Shown piece after piece: positions 1 to 9,808 of a stretch of DNA of 64,000 bases. A program made the translations under genes and the position numbers. Positions within the stretch are counted from its first letter, which is position 1. Every line of letters begins with the position of its first letter. This DNA is from Streptomyces geranii. GTDB taxonomy: Bacteria; Actinomycetota; Actinomycetes; Streptomycetales; Streptomycetaceae. Under the pieces are notes generated by a model that worked only from the letters and a program-made list of their open reading frames with translations, searched no databases and was not told the origin of the DNA. The stretch spans positions 1 to 64,000 of the forward strand of contig NZ_PJME01000011.1 of the NCBI RefSeq assembly GCF_002954775.1, in the 5' to 3' direction.

Positions 1-38
1 CGGGGGTGGGTGGGGGGTGGATCGGCCTTGACGGCCTC

Positions 39-121
39 GTCCTCAAACGCCGGACGGGCTAGGTCTTTCAGCCCGTCCGGCGTTTGAGGACAAAGGGGGG
101 TCTGGGGGCGCAGCCCCCAGA
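39..121. terminator. Two-hairpin terminator-like Streptomyces intergenic repeat
   Basis: Two perfect hairpins lie downstream of the efflux gene. The first has 22-bp arms (39-60 and 70-91) around a 9-nt loop. The second has 9-bp arms (101-109 and 113-121) around GCA. This pair, with a G-rich linker, is a recurrent intergenic element that I recognise from many Streptomyces genomes, so it is probably both a dispersed repeat and the terminator of the leftward gene. Confidence 0.75.
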
Positions 122-163
122 AGGATGGGAACGGGTAGGGGCGGCGGGGGCGAGGAAACCCCG

Positions 164-1756
164 TCAGACCGCCTCAACCACAGACGACGCCCGAACCGAA
201 CCCGGCCCCGCCCCCTCGTCCCCCTTCTCAGGCCCCGCCCCCTTCAACGGAACCTCCTTCACGAACACCGCCGCCACCACCGCCGACACCGCGACCACAG
301 CCCCCAGCAGGAACGCCGAGTGCGTCCCGGCCGACACCGCGTGCTGATACGCCTCCCGCACCGCCTCCGGCAACTTCGCCAGACTCGCCGCATCCAGCTG
401 CGCCGACTGCTCGGTCACCTTCGACCCCAGCGCCCCGCCCCGCTCGACCATGACCTCCTGCACCCGGTTGTTGAACAGCGCCCCCATGATCGCGACGCCG
501 AACGACGAACCCAACGTACGGAAGAGCGTGGTGGACGAGGACGCGACGCCCATGTCCTTCATCTCGACGCTGTTCTGCGCGACCAGCATGGTGATCTGCA
601 TCAGACAGCCCATGCCAAGCCCGACCACGGCCATGAACACCCCGGAGGCGAACCGCGAGGTCCCCGTGTCCATCGTCGACAGCAGGTACAGGCCGACGAC
701 CATCAGCACACTGCCGACCACCGGGAACACCTTGTACCGCCCGGTGTTCGTGGTCACCCGCCCGGCCACCATCGAGGTGACCAGCATCGCGCCGAGCATC
801 GGGAGGAGGAGCAGGCCCGAGTTGGTCGCGGACGCGCCCTGCACGGACTGCTGGTACAGCGGCAGGAACAGCGTCGCGCCGAACATCACGAACCCGGTGA
901 TGAACCCGATCACGGACATCAGGGTGAAGTTCCTGCTGCGGAAGATGTGCAGCGGGACGACCGGCTCGGGCGCCTTGGTCTGCCAGAAGACGAAGCCGAC
1001 GAGAGCCGCGACGCCGATCCCGATCAGCTCCATGATGCGGGCGGACGTCCACGCGTACTCCGTACCGCCCCAGGTGGTGACGAGCACGATCGAGGTGATG
1101 CCCACGGTCAGCAGCCCCGCGCCGAGGTAGTCGATCCGCGCCTGCGCCCGCTTGTTCGGCAGATGCAGGACCACGCTGATCGCGGCGAGCGCGACGACCC
1201 CGAGCGGCAGGTTGATGTAGAACGCCCAGCGCCAGCCCCAGTGGTCGGTGATGGTGCCGCCGATCAGCGGTCCGCCGATCATCGCGAGGGCCATGACGCC
1301 GGCCATCATGCCCTGGTACTTGCCCCGCTCCCGGGGCGGGATCAGGTCACCGATGATCGCCATGACGCCGACCATCAGACCGCCGGCCCCGAGCCCCTGC
1401 ACCGCGCGGAACCCGATCAGCTGCCCCATGTCCTGGGCCATACCGCTCAGCGCCGAGCCGATCAGGAAGAGCACGATCGACGACATGAAGATGCCCTTGC
1501 GGCCGTACATGTCACCGAGCTTGCCCCACAGCGGAGTGGAGGCGGCGGTCGCCAGCGTGTACGCCGTCACGACCCAGGACAGATGCTCCAGCCCGCCCAG
1601 TTCACCCACGATCGTCGGCATCGCGGTGCCGACGATCATGTTGTCGAGCATCGCCAGCATCATCGTGATCATCAGCGCGAGCAGGACGACCCGCACGCTC
1701 CTCGGCTGTTTCTCAGCCGGTTCCCCGGCCCCCGCGTCTGTCTGTGTGTCCGCCAT
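164..1756 (-). CDS. MFS drug efflux transporter, DHA2 (14-TM, EmrB/QacA) family
   Basis: A 530-residue polytopic membrane protein, predicted to export drugs or other toxic compounds by proton antiport. It begins with a short hydrophilic tail (MADTQTDAG), followed by a first membrane segment near residues 25-45 and the conserved loop PLWGKLGDMYGRKG (about residues 75-90) typical of the major facilitator superfamily. Length and spacing fit the 14-helix DHA2 group. The ATG at 1756 is preferred because a GGGGGAG box lies 9 nt upstream; a GTG at 1765 is the alternative. It is divergent from a TetR gene with twin operators in the shared promoter region, the usual arrangement of an inducible efflux pump. 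The substrate cannot be read from the sequence. Confidence 0.93.
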   Translation of the reverse strand: MADTQTDAGAGEPAEKQPRSVRVVLLALMITMMLAMLDNMIVGTAMPTIVGELGGLEHLSWVVTAYTLATAASTPLWGKLGDMYGRKGIFMSSIVLFLIGSALSGMAQDMGQLIGFRAVQGLGAGGLMVGVMAIIGDLIPPRERGKYQGMMAGVMALAMIGGPLIGGTITDHWGWRWAFYINLPLGVVALAAISVVLHLPNKRAQARIDYLGAGLLTVGITSIVLVTTWGGTEYAWTSARIMELIGIGVAALVGFVFWQTKAPEPVVPLHIFRSRNFTLMSVIGFITGFVMFGATLFLPLYQQSVQGASATNSGLLLLPMLGAMLVTSMVAGRVTTNTGRYKVFPVVGSVLMVVGLYLLSTMDTGTSRFASGVFMAVVGLGMGCLMQITMLVAQNSVEMKDMGVASSSTTLFRTLGSSFGVAIMGALFNNRVQEVMVERGGALGSKVTEQSAQLDAASLAKLPEAVREAYQHAVSAGTHSAFLLGAVVAVSAVVAAVFVKEVPLKGAGPEKGDEGAGPGSVRASSVVEAV

Positions 1757-1790
1757 GGCTCCCACTCCCCCACGTGCTCGTGCACTCGTA

Positions 1791-1860
1791 CTTACTTGCC
1801 GCCCGGCAAGTTGACTACACTGGGGAAGCTAGACCCGTAACTAGCCGGGCGTCAAGTAAG
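1791..1860. promoter_or_regulatory. Twin inverted operator sites between efflux gene and tetR
   Basis: Two 21-bp copies lie in opposite orientation at 1791-1811 and 1840-1860 and match at 19 of 21 positions when one is reverse-complemented. The first holds a palindrome with 8-bp arms, ACTTGCCG (1794-1801) and CGGCAAGT (1804-1811), around CC. A TTGACG at the edge of the second copy could be the -35 of the efflux promoter on the minus strand. The sites are good candidates for the operators of the adjacent TetR protein. Confidence 0.7.
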
Positions 1861-1924
1861 TTTTGTCCCAAGGGCACTCACCAGCGCGTTGAGAAGCACG
1901 CGCCGAGAAGCAGGAGTACGAGCA

Positions 1925-2509
1925 ATGGACCGCACCAAGCAGCGCCGCCGCGGGGACACCCGCCAGCGCATCCAGGACGTGGCGCTCGAACTCTTCGCCG
2001 AACAGGGCTACGAGAAGACCTCGCTGCGGGAGATCGCCGAACGCCTCGACGTCACGAAGGCGGCGCTCTACTACCACTTCAAGACCAAGGAAGAGATCAT
2101 CGTCAGCCTCTTCGAGGACCTGACGAAGCCGATCCAGGACCTCATCGACTGGGGCAGGCGGCAGCCGCACACCCTGGCCACGAAGCAGGAGATCGTACGC
2201 CGCTACAGCGAGGCCCTGTCCGAGGCGGCGCCGCTCTTCCGCTTCATGCAGGAGAACCAGGCGACGGTACGGGATCTGAGCATCGGCGACATGTTCAAGA
2301 CGCGGATGCTCGACATGCGGGAGATCATCATCGACCCGGACGCCCCCCTGGTCGACCAGGTCCGCTGCGTCAGCGCGATGTTCACGCTGCACGCGGGGAT
2401 GTTCGTGCTCCAGGACCTCGCGGGCGACGCGGACGAGAAGCGCAAGGCCGTACTGGAGGTCGCGATCGGCCTGGTCACCCAGGCCCACGGGGGCACGGAC
2501 CAGCCGTAA
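1925..2509 (+). CDS. TetR/AcrR family transcriptional repressor
   Basis: A 194-residue protein with an N-terminal TetR helix-turn-helix (residues about 10-55). It includes ALELFAEQGYEKTSLREIAE and the recognition-helix signature VTKAALYYHFKTKEE, followed by an all-helical ligand-binding domain. The ATG at 1925 has an AGGAG box about 8 nt upstream and fits family length; an upstream in-frame ATG at 1889 would add 12 residues. Divergent from the MFS pump, it most likely represses the pump, and perhaps itself, from the two operator copies at 1791-1860 and is released by a pump substrate. The ligand is unknown. Confidence 0.92.
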   Translation: MDRTKQRRRGDTRQRIQDVALELFAEQGYEKTSLREIAERLDVTKAALYYHFKTKEEIIVSLFEDLTKPIQDLIDWGRRQPHTLATKQEIVRRYSEALSEAAPLFRFMQENQATVRDLSIGDMFKTRMLDMREIIIDPDAPLVDQVRCVSAMFTLHAGMFVLQDLAGDADEKRKAVLEVAIGLVTQAHGGTDQP

Positions 2510-2533
2510 CGGCAGCGCGCCCCCACCCCTTCG

Positions 2534-3124
2534 TCAGACAGTCACACCCTTGGCCCGCAGAAACGCCACCGGGTCGACGGCCGAGCCGTAGTTCGCGGTC
2601 GTACGGATCTCGAAGTGCAGGTGCGGCCCGCTGGAGTTGCCCGTGTTGCCGGACAGGGCGATCCGCTGCCCGGTGGCCACGACCTGGCCGACCTTCACGT
2701 TGATCTTCGACAGATGGGCGTACTGCGAGTACGTCCCGTTGCCGTGCTTGATCACGACGGCATTGCCGTACGCGGACCCGTCACCGGCGCCGTTGCCGCC
2801 GGCCTTGACGACCGTACCGCCGTGCGCGGCGACGACCTTGGTGCCGCTCGGTACGGCGAAGTCCTGGCCGGAGTGGGTGGACGACCACATGTTGCCGGCC
2901 TGGTTGAAGCTGGCGCTGAGCGTGTACTTCTTGACCGGGTCCACCCAGGAGGCGGCCTTCTTGGCAGCGGCCTTCGCGGCGACGGTCTGCACCTGCGCGG
3001 CACTCGTCGTACCGGTCTCGGCGGCTGCGGCGACCCCGGTCGCGCCCAGCACGACCGACGCCCCGAGCCCTGCGGCCAGAACGGAGATACGGGAGACACG
3101 GGTGGTGGTGGCGCGCTGGATCAT
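2534..3124 (-). CDS. Secreted M23 family metalloendopeptidase
   Basis: A 196-residue exported peptidase expected to cut peptidoglycan cross-bridges or stem peptides outside the membrane. Residues 1-35 form a signal peptide with a hydrophobic core (ISVLAAGLGASVVLGATG) and an Ala-rich cleavage region. The C-terminal half is a LytM/M23 domain with the zinc ligands HSGQDF (first His and Asp) and HLHFE, plus GNAVVIKHGNG between them. No LysM or SH3 wall-binding domain is visible. The leader upstream contains a terminator-like hairpin, suggesting conditional expression. It is convergent with tetR, with a gap of only about 24 nt. Confidence 0.93.
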   Translation of the reverse strand: MIQRATTTRVSRISVLAAGLGASVVLGATGVAAAAETGTTSAAQVQTVAAKAAAKKAASWVDPVKKYTLSASFNQAGNMWSSTHSGQDFAVPSGTKVVAAHGGTVVKAGGNGAGDGSAYGNAVVIKHGNGTYSQYAHLSKINVKVGQVVATGQRIALSGNTGNSSGPHLHFEIRTTANYGSAVDPVAFLRAKGVTV

Positions 3125-3154
3125 CGGAACCTCATGGGGACGGGGACAGAAAAA

Positions 3155-3184
3155 CCATCCGGCACAGGCGACGCTGCCGGATGG
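3155..3184 (-). promoter_or_regulatory. Terminator-like hairpin in the leader of the M23 gene
   Basis: Read on the minus strand, a 10-bp stem (CCATCCGGCA pairing with TGCCGGATGG) is followed at once by TTTTTCT, about 25 nt before the start codon. T-tracts after hairpins are rare at this G+C, so this looks like an attenuator in the 5' leader. I could not fit the leader to the ydaO c-di-AMP riboswitch known upstream of some Streptomyces wall-hydrolase genes. Confidence 0.55.
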
Positions 3185-3253
3185 GAAACCCCTTGGTACC
3201 CCCGGCCCCCACCCATCCCCAAACCCCTGCCCTACGACACAAGGTAGTAGTTA

Positions 3254-3280
3254 ACTATAAATTTACCCACTTATTGACAA
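3254..3280 (-). promoter_or_regulatory. Putative promoter of the M23 gene
   Basis: On the minus strand TTGTCA (3275-3280) and TATAGT (3254-3259) are separated by 15 nt, within an unusually A+T-rich patch. The spacing is short for a vegetative promoter. Transcription from here would give a leader of about 120 nt that contains the terminator-like hairpin. Confidence 0.45.
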
Positions 3281-3606
3281 AGCGAACGAAGCCGCCGCAC
3301 CGCACAAACCACCCTCCACGCGCCCAGTCACTCACTAACCGCCTTAGTAACGGACATTTCACCTATGCGTCATGTCACTGGCCCACAGGCCCGCAGACGC
3401 ACGACTGTGACGCGCGCAATGGGACCCACGCCACCCCGGTCCCGAGCCGAAATAAACCCGCTCCGGCTACTGGCATCTCGCCGCTACCCGTGAGTAATGT
3501 TCCCTTCCCGCAAGCGCCACTCACTCCCGCAAGCATGCCCCTGACATCTGCTGACATCCGCAGTCCCCGGCACCGCACGGACCCACGTGAGAGGACCCCC
3601 ACCCCG
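3281..3606. other. Intergenic region between divergent secreted-protein genes
   Basis: No gene is visible. Near the phosphatase start it holds the direct repeat TGACATC-TGC-TGACATC (about 3542-3558) and two copies of CCCGCAAGC. A GAGAGG ribosome-binding site sits before 3607. I see no convincing -35/-10 pair for the rightward gene. Confidence 0.4.
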
Positions 3607-4254
3607 ATGACAACAGGTTCCTGGACGCCCTGGACCCGCCGTATCGGTCTGACCGCCGTCGCCGCCGTCGCAGCGGTCACCCTGACCGGGCCCGGCGTCG
3701 CCCAGGCGGCGACCACCACGGCCGCCACCGCGTCCGTGTCGACGGCCGCAGCCGCCGAGGACGTCGACTACGCCACCTGGCAGGCGGACTGCCAGGCCGT
3801 GATGGACCAGGCGCTGCCCTACCTCAAGCAGCGCATCGCCGCCGCGTCGGCGGGTGAGAAGCAGGCGATCGTCTTCGACATCGACAACACCACCCTGGAG
3901 ACCGACTTCGGCTTCAGCTACCCGTCGCCGGCCAACGCGCCCGTCCTGAAGGTCGCCCAGTACGCCCAGCAGCACGGCGTCGCCCTCTTCTTCGTGACCG
4001 CGCGCCCGGACATCATCAAGGCCCTGACGAAGTACAACCTCACGTACGTCGGCTACAACGTCACCGGGCTGTACGTCCGCAACCTGATCGACCTCTTCAA
4101 GAACGTGGCCGACTACAAGACCGCGCAGCGCGTCGACATCGAGTCGAAGGGCTACACGATCATCGCCAACATCGGCAACAGCGCCACCGACCTGTCGGGC
4201 GGCCACGCCGAGAAGACGTACAAGCTCCCGGACTACGACGGCCAGCTGTCGTAG
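3607..4254 (+). CDS. Secreted HAD superfamily acid phosphatase-like protein
   Basis: A 215-residue protein with a signal peptide (residues 1-35, twin Arg at 11-12, hydrophobic core, AQAA cleavage region) and a HAD phosphatase domain. Motif I is IVFDIDNTTLE, with the nucleophile Asp91 and acid/base Asp93; motif II is FFVTARPD. The short core resembles the HAD IIIB plant-type acid phosphatases, which hydrolyse phosphomonoesters outside the cell. The ATG at 3607 is chosen because upstream in-frame starts lack a ribosome-binding site and would mask the signal peptide. A strong bidirectional terminator follows. The substrate is unknown. Confidence 0.87.
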   Translation: MTTGSWTPWTRRIGLTAVAAVAAVTLTGPGVAQAATTTAATASVSTAAAAEDVDYATWQADCQAVMDQALPYLKQRIAAASAGEKQAIVFDIDNTTLETDFGFSYPSPANAPVLKVAQYAQQHGVALFFVTARPDIIKALTKYNLTYVGYNVTGLYVRNLIDLFKNVADYKTAQRVDIESKGYTIIANIGNSATDLSGGHAEKTYKLPDYDGQLS

Positions 4255-4273
4255 GTCACCCCATCGGGCATAC

Positions 4274-4309
4274 GAAAGGGGCCGGTGCTGGAAAGCACCG
4301 GCCCCTTTC
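4274..4309. terminator. Bidirectional terminator between the phosphatase gene and clpC
   Basis: A perfect 16-bp stem (4274-4289 with 4294-4309) encloses the tetraloop GGAA. The stem starts with GAAA and ends with TTTC, giving a short U-run in both directions. It separates two convergent genes. Confidence 0.9.
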
Positions 4310-4329
4310 TTGGGCTCAACCCCGGAGGG

Positions 4330-6855
<2,526 letters not shown>

Positions 6856-7295
6856 CGTTAATCGCTCCTCAGAGCGGTCAGGCAGTAAGGGGACGCTCCC
6901 CTCCCTGTCCTTCCGCAGCTTAGTCCCGCAAGCGGGGACCGCTCATTCCAACTGCCGACACCGGACCGAGAACCAACACAGCCTCCTGACCCCGTACGCC
7001 GACATATGCTCCAACCCGATCGTGCGAGACGATGTTCCCGCAGGCCAGGCAGTTACCCTCACTATCAGTACGCCGATGGCGAACGTGAGACGGCCTTTTC
7101 TGCGTGTCGCCCCCTCCCACTAGGGATGTCTTACCCGTACGGACTGACACTCCATGCCGGATGCACCGGTTCCCTCCGCTACGGGCGAACAACCTTGCGC
7201 CGCCGAACAGCTCCGGGCGTCCCCGAAATCGGAACTCCGCGCATCCGCAAGGGAACCCAGCGTAACTCGCGGCCCTTCGCGGCGGTTGGCTTCGC
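6856..7295. other. Intergenic region upstream of clpC
   Basis: About 440 bp without a convincing gene; open frames crossing it lack coding character and ribosome-binding sites. It contains an inverted repeat CCCGC-AA-GCGGG near 6926-6937 and presumably the clpC promoter. I could not assign a promoter or a ClgR box with confidence. Confidence 0.5.
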
Positions 7296-7925
7296 ATGGT
7301 TCCCACGGTCCCCCTTCCGCGCCGCCCGCTCGATCCGGACGACGGCGTCGATGACGTACGGCACTGGTACGAGAACGAACTGGGATGGCCGACAGTGCCC
7401 GGTTCCGGCTCGGCGGGGATTCCGCTGCGGCTGGCCGTCGGCCCCTGCTTCGACGTCCTGGACGTGCCGGCCGAGGCGGGCCTGGCGGCGTTGCGGCACC
7501 CGGGGCAGCGGCGGGCGGCGGCTTTCCCGGTGGCCCGGTGCGGGGACCGGCTGCTGCTGCTGGTCGCGGCGGGGAGTGCGGACGAGCTGCCGGGGCTGCT
7601 GGACTGGCTGGAGTGGGGCGGGCTCGCGGCGGATCTGCGGGCGATCGGCGCGGGCGGCCGGATCGAGGCGCCCCGGCCGCCGGGGCCGCCCGTCGTCGCG
7701 GACCGCCCCGCGGGGCGTACCGGTCCGCCAAATCCGCAGGGGGCCGCTGTCTGGCTGCGGCCCCCTGAAACAAGGCGCGGGACGGAAATCCCGCTGCCGA
7801 CGATGTCGGCCCTGGGGGGCACCGGAGGCACCCCCGATCTCGTACGGCTGGTGGACACGCTGGCGACGCAATGCCATCGCATCCGACTGCGGCGCGTGAG
7901 CGCTCAGCCGTTGGCCTTCTCGTAA
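7296..7925 (+). CDS. Conserved hypothetical protein, possibly a Prim-Pol-like remnant
   Basis: A 209-residue protein of unknown function. Its N-terminal part (DDVRHWYENELGWPTVPG, then VGPCFDVLDVPAEAGLAALR) reminds me of the opening of actinobacterial bifunctional DNA primase/polymerase (Prim-Pol) family proteins, but I see none of their catalytic motifs. The C-terminal half is rich in Pro, Gly and Arg. The last 22 bp overlap the 3' end of lsr2 on the opposite strand. An ortholog next to lsr2 is, as I recall, usual in Streptomyces. The start is uncertain because no clear ribosome-binding site precedes 7296. Confidence 0.65.
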   Translation: MVPTVPLPRRPLDPDDGVDDVRHWYENELGWPTVPGSGSAGIPLRLAVGPCFDVLDVPAEAGLAALRHPGQRRAAAFPVARCGDRLLLLVAAGSADELPGLLDWLEWGGLAADLRAIGAGGRIEAPRPPGPPVVADRPAGRTGPPNPQGAAVWLRPPETRRGTEIPLPTMSALGGTGGTPDLVRLVDTLATQCHRIRLRRVSAQPLAFS

Positions 7926-8239
7926 GCCTCACGAATGGTCGCGGGAACACGGCCGCGGTCGTTGACGTCGTGACCGTTCTCCTTCGCCCAAGCACGGATC
8001 AGCGCGGTGTCCTGGCTGCCGCCGGAAGCGACACGCGCCTTTCCACGCCCACCCGAAGCACGGCCACCGGTACGGCGTCCGCCCTTCACGTAAGGCTCGA
8101 GAAGACCACGAAGCTTGTCAGCATTGGCAGTCGTGAGATCGATCTCGAACGTCTTGCCGTCCAACGCGAACGTCACGGTCTCGTCCGCCTCGCCGCCGTC
8201 GAGGTCGTCGACAAGAAGGACCTGAACCTTCTGTGCCAC
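7904..8239 (-). CDS. lsr2: Lsr2 nucleoid-associated protein
   Basis: A 111-residue xenogeneic silencer that binds A+T-rich DNA and bridges it. The N-terminal half (AQKVQVLLVDDLDGGEADET) is the dimerisation domain. A basic Gly/Arg linker follows, and the C-terminal DNA-binding domain carries the AT-hook-like RGR (about residues 95-97) in HDVNDRGRVPA. The GTG at 8239 is chosen because AAAGGAAA precedes it and the length equals the family norm; upstream in-frame starts would add about 70 unconserved residues. The promoter region contains a palindrome beside a TATAAC box. Confidence 0.96.
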   Translation of the reverse strand: MAQKVQVLLVDDLDGGEADETVTFALDGKTFEIDLTTANADKLRGLLEPYVKGGRRTGGRASGGRGKARVASGGSQDTALIRAWAKENGHDVNDRGRVPATIREAYEKANG

Positions 8240-8306
8240 CGGATTTCCTTTCATCGATAACGTGGGAGCCGATGCCTGCGGCGAGCGCCGCTGTTTCGCA
8301 TCCCCT

Positions 8307-8328
8307 GTTATATGCAGTACTGCAGTAC
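8307..8328 (-). promoter_or_regulatory. Putative lsr2 promoter with overlapping palindrome
   Basis: On the minus strand a TATAAC -10 candidate (8307-8312) lies about 68 nt before the lsr2 start. Immediately upstream, in the expected spacer, is GCAGTACTGCAGTAC (8314-8328), which contains the perfect 12-bp palindrome GTACTGCAGTAC and the overlapping palindrome TGCAGTACTGCA. A protein bound here would compete with RNA polymerase. The surrounding 8260-8380 is A+T-rich for this genome, as expected if Lsr2 binds its own promoter. Confidence 0.5.
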
Positions 8329-8479
8329 GTCGGAAAGCAAACCGCTTTTGCCGGAAAAACACAAACCCCCGGGAGAGACCGGCCGCCCTTCCCCCGACCG
8401 GAAACGTGCGCGTTTCGGACATAGGGAACCTGGGCAGGCGGCCCACAGGAATTGCCGATGCCCGATCACGGATGCCCGA

Positions 8480-9013
8480 TCACAGATGCAGAAGCATCCG
8501 ACTGTTGCCCAAGGTGTTCGGTTTCACTCGTTCGAGACCGAGGAACTCCGCGACACCCTCGTCATAGGAACGCAGTAGCTCGGCGTAGACATCGGTGTCA
8601 ACGGGCGTCTCACCGATCTCCACGAAGCCGTGCTTCCCGAAGAAGTCCACTTCAAAGGTCAGACAGAAAACGCGCCGAACGCCGAGCCAGCGGGCGGTCT
8701 GCAGCAACTTCTCCAGCAACTGATGCCCTACACCGGAACCCTTCAGGTCCGGGTTCACCGCGAGAGTGCGGACTTCGGCGAGGTCTTCCCACATCACGTG
8801 GAGAGCTCCGCACCCCACGACCTCGCCGTTGTCGTCGCGTTCGGCGACCCAGAACTCCTGGATGTCCTCGTAAAGTGTCACCGTCGCTTTGTCGAGCAGG
8901 ATACGGCCCCGGACGAACGAGTCAAGGAGTCCGCGTACGGCCTGGACATCGCTGGTCCTGGCCCGCCGGACGGTGATGGCTTTCGCTGTGACTTCGGGGC
9001 GCGTCGCTGACAT
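8480..9013 (-). CDS. GNAT acetyltransferase, short N-acetylglutamate synthase type
   Basis: A 177-residue single-domain GNAT protein. The acetyl-CoA pyrophosphate loop is seen in VNPDLKGSGVGHQLLEKLL, preceded by the strand EVVGCGALHVMWEDLAEVRTL. The C-terminal segment VFCLTFEVDFFGKHGFVEIGE resembles the GNAT half of ArgA and the short actinobacterial N-acetylglutamate synthases (Rv2747 type) that make the first arginine precursor from glutamate. No amino-acid kinase domain is present, so it is the short form. It lies in the clpC-lsr2 neighbourhood rather than in an arg operon; arginine specificity is inferred. Confidence 0.82.
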   Translation of the reverse strand: MSATRPEVTAKAITVRRARTSDVQAVRGLLDSFVRGRILLDKATVTLYEDIQEFWVAERDDNGEVVGCGALHVMWEDLAEVRTLAVNPDLKGSGVGHQLLEKLLQTARWLGVRRVFCLTFEVDFFGKHGFVEIGETPVDTDVYAELLRSYDEGVAEFLGLERVKPNTLGNSRMLLHL

Positions 9014-9022
9014 GAGCGGACG

Positions 9023-9481
9023 CTATCGCCCGGTGCGGCCCTGGGCCGAGGCGGGGTTCTCGTAGGCGGTATGTTCCGCGACTTCCGCCCGCTCGGGCCG
9101 TTCGGCTGGTTCTGCCTGTTCCGGCCCTTGGACGATGCGAACGGCATCCCTGAGGTCCAGCCGCTGTTCTTCGCTCATCATGCCGAAGAACGCGACGAGA
9201 GCGGCGGCGGGGTTGTCGCTCTGCGACCACGCGTCGTTCATCAGCGCCGCCGCGTAGGCGGCCCGGGTGGAGACCGCCTCATATCGATAGGCCCGGCCTT
9301 CCGCCTCGCGACGGACCCAGCCCTTCTGATGGAGATTGTCCAAAACGGTCATCACCGTGGTGTACGCGATGGACCGTTCCTGCTGAAGGTCTTCCAGGAC
9401 TTCTCGAACGGTGACCGGGCGGTTCCACTTCCACACCCGCGTCATGACCGCGTCTTCGAGTTCTCCCAATGGGCGAGGCAC
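9023..9481 (-). CDS. BlaI/MecI/CopY family transcriptional repressor
   Basis: A 152-residue protein with the winged-helix BlaI fold: GELEDAVMTRVWKW, then TVREVLEDLQQERSIAYTTV (recognition helix) and MTVLDNLHQKGWVRREAEGR (wing). The C-terminal part (AALMNDAWSQSDNPAAALVAFFGMM) is the dimerisation region whose cleavage or modification relieves repression in characterised homologues. No BlaR/MecR M56 protease gene is adjacent, so its signal partner is elsewhere or absent. It lies 9 nt upstream of the acetyltransferase gene on the same strand, so the two may be co-transcribed. Confidence 0.9.
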   Translation of the reverse strand: MPRPLGELEDAVMTRVWKWNRPVTVREVLEDLQQERSIAYTTVMTVLDNLHQKGWVRREAEGRAYRYEAVSTRAAYAAALMNDAWSQSDNPAAALVAFFGMMSEEQRLDLRDAVRIVQGPEQAEPAERPERAEVAEHTAYENPASAQGRTGR

Positions 9482-9547
9482 AACTCAGCACAGTAGTGGG
9501 AGAAAGGGTGAATAGCGCGATGGACGTGCGCTTACCTGCTCAAACCT

Positions 9548-9739
9548 CTACGAGGCGGGGCGCTCCTGCGCGTCCTGCGTGGCCTGCCGGGTCTGCTCGG
9601 CGCGGGCGAGGGTGGCGTCGACGACGGCGTCCTCCTTGGCCTTGTTGGCACCGCCCTGGCTCTTGACCATCGTCACGATCACACCGATGAAGAGCGCGGC
9701 CATCACTACCGGGGGCACGAGCGCGGAGACGTAGTCCAT
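9548..9739 (-). CDS. Small conserved single-TM membrane protein
   Basis: A 63-residue protein with one N-terminal membrane helix (VSALVPPVVMAALFIGVIV) and a charged, probably cytoplasmic helical tail (GANKAKEDAVVDATLARAEQ). No domain is recognised. It lies 66 nt upstream of the BlaI-like gene on the same strand. The orthodox ATG and clear membrane/charged partition support a real gene. Function unknown. Confidence 0.75.
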   Translation of the reverse strand: MDYVSALVPPVVMAALFIGVIVTMVKSQGGANKAKEDAVVDATLARAEQTRQATQDAQERPAS

Positions 9740-9763
9740 GGGCCCAGGGTATCCAGCACGCCG

Positions 9764-9791
9764 AAAGGCCCGGGCGGGGGCCCGGGCCTTT
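9764..9791. terminator. Strong hairpin terminator
   Basis: A perfect 12-bp stem (AAAGGCCCGGGC, 9764-9775, with its complement 9780-9791) around GGGG. The stem begins with AAA and ends with TTT, so it can terminate in both directions. It lies between the leftward hypothetical gene and the small membrane gene. Confidence 0.85.
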
Positions 9792-9808
9792 GTGGGGTCG
9801 TGCTCGGT

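Noticed and set aside
125..1840. A 571-codon open frame on the plus strand antisense to the MFS gene
   Set aside because: Its protein is a His/Arg/Asp-rich low-complexity sequence typical of the mirror frame of a G+C-rich gene, with no domain; the opposite strand encodes a clear 14-helix transporter.
3125..3606. A ydaO-type c-di-AMP riboswitch upstream of the M23 gene
   Set aside because: The leader is short and I could not find the conserved ydaO sequence blocks; only a terminator-like hairpin is supported.
6856..7100. A CtsR/HAIR-type heat-shock operator or ClgR box before clpC
   Set aside because: Only a short CCCGC-AA-GCGGG inverted repeat is present, with the wrong spacing for either site.
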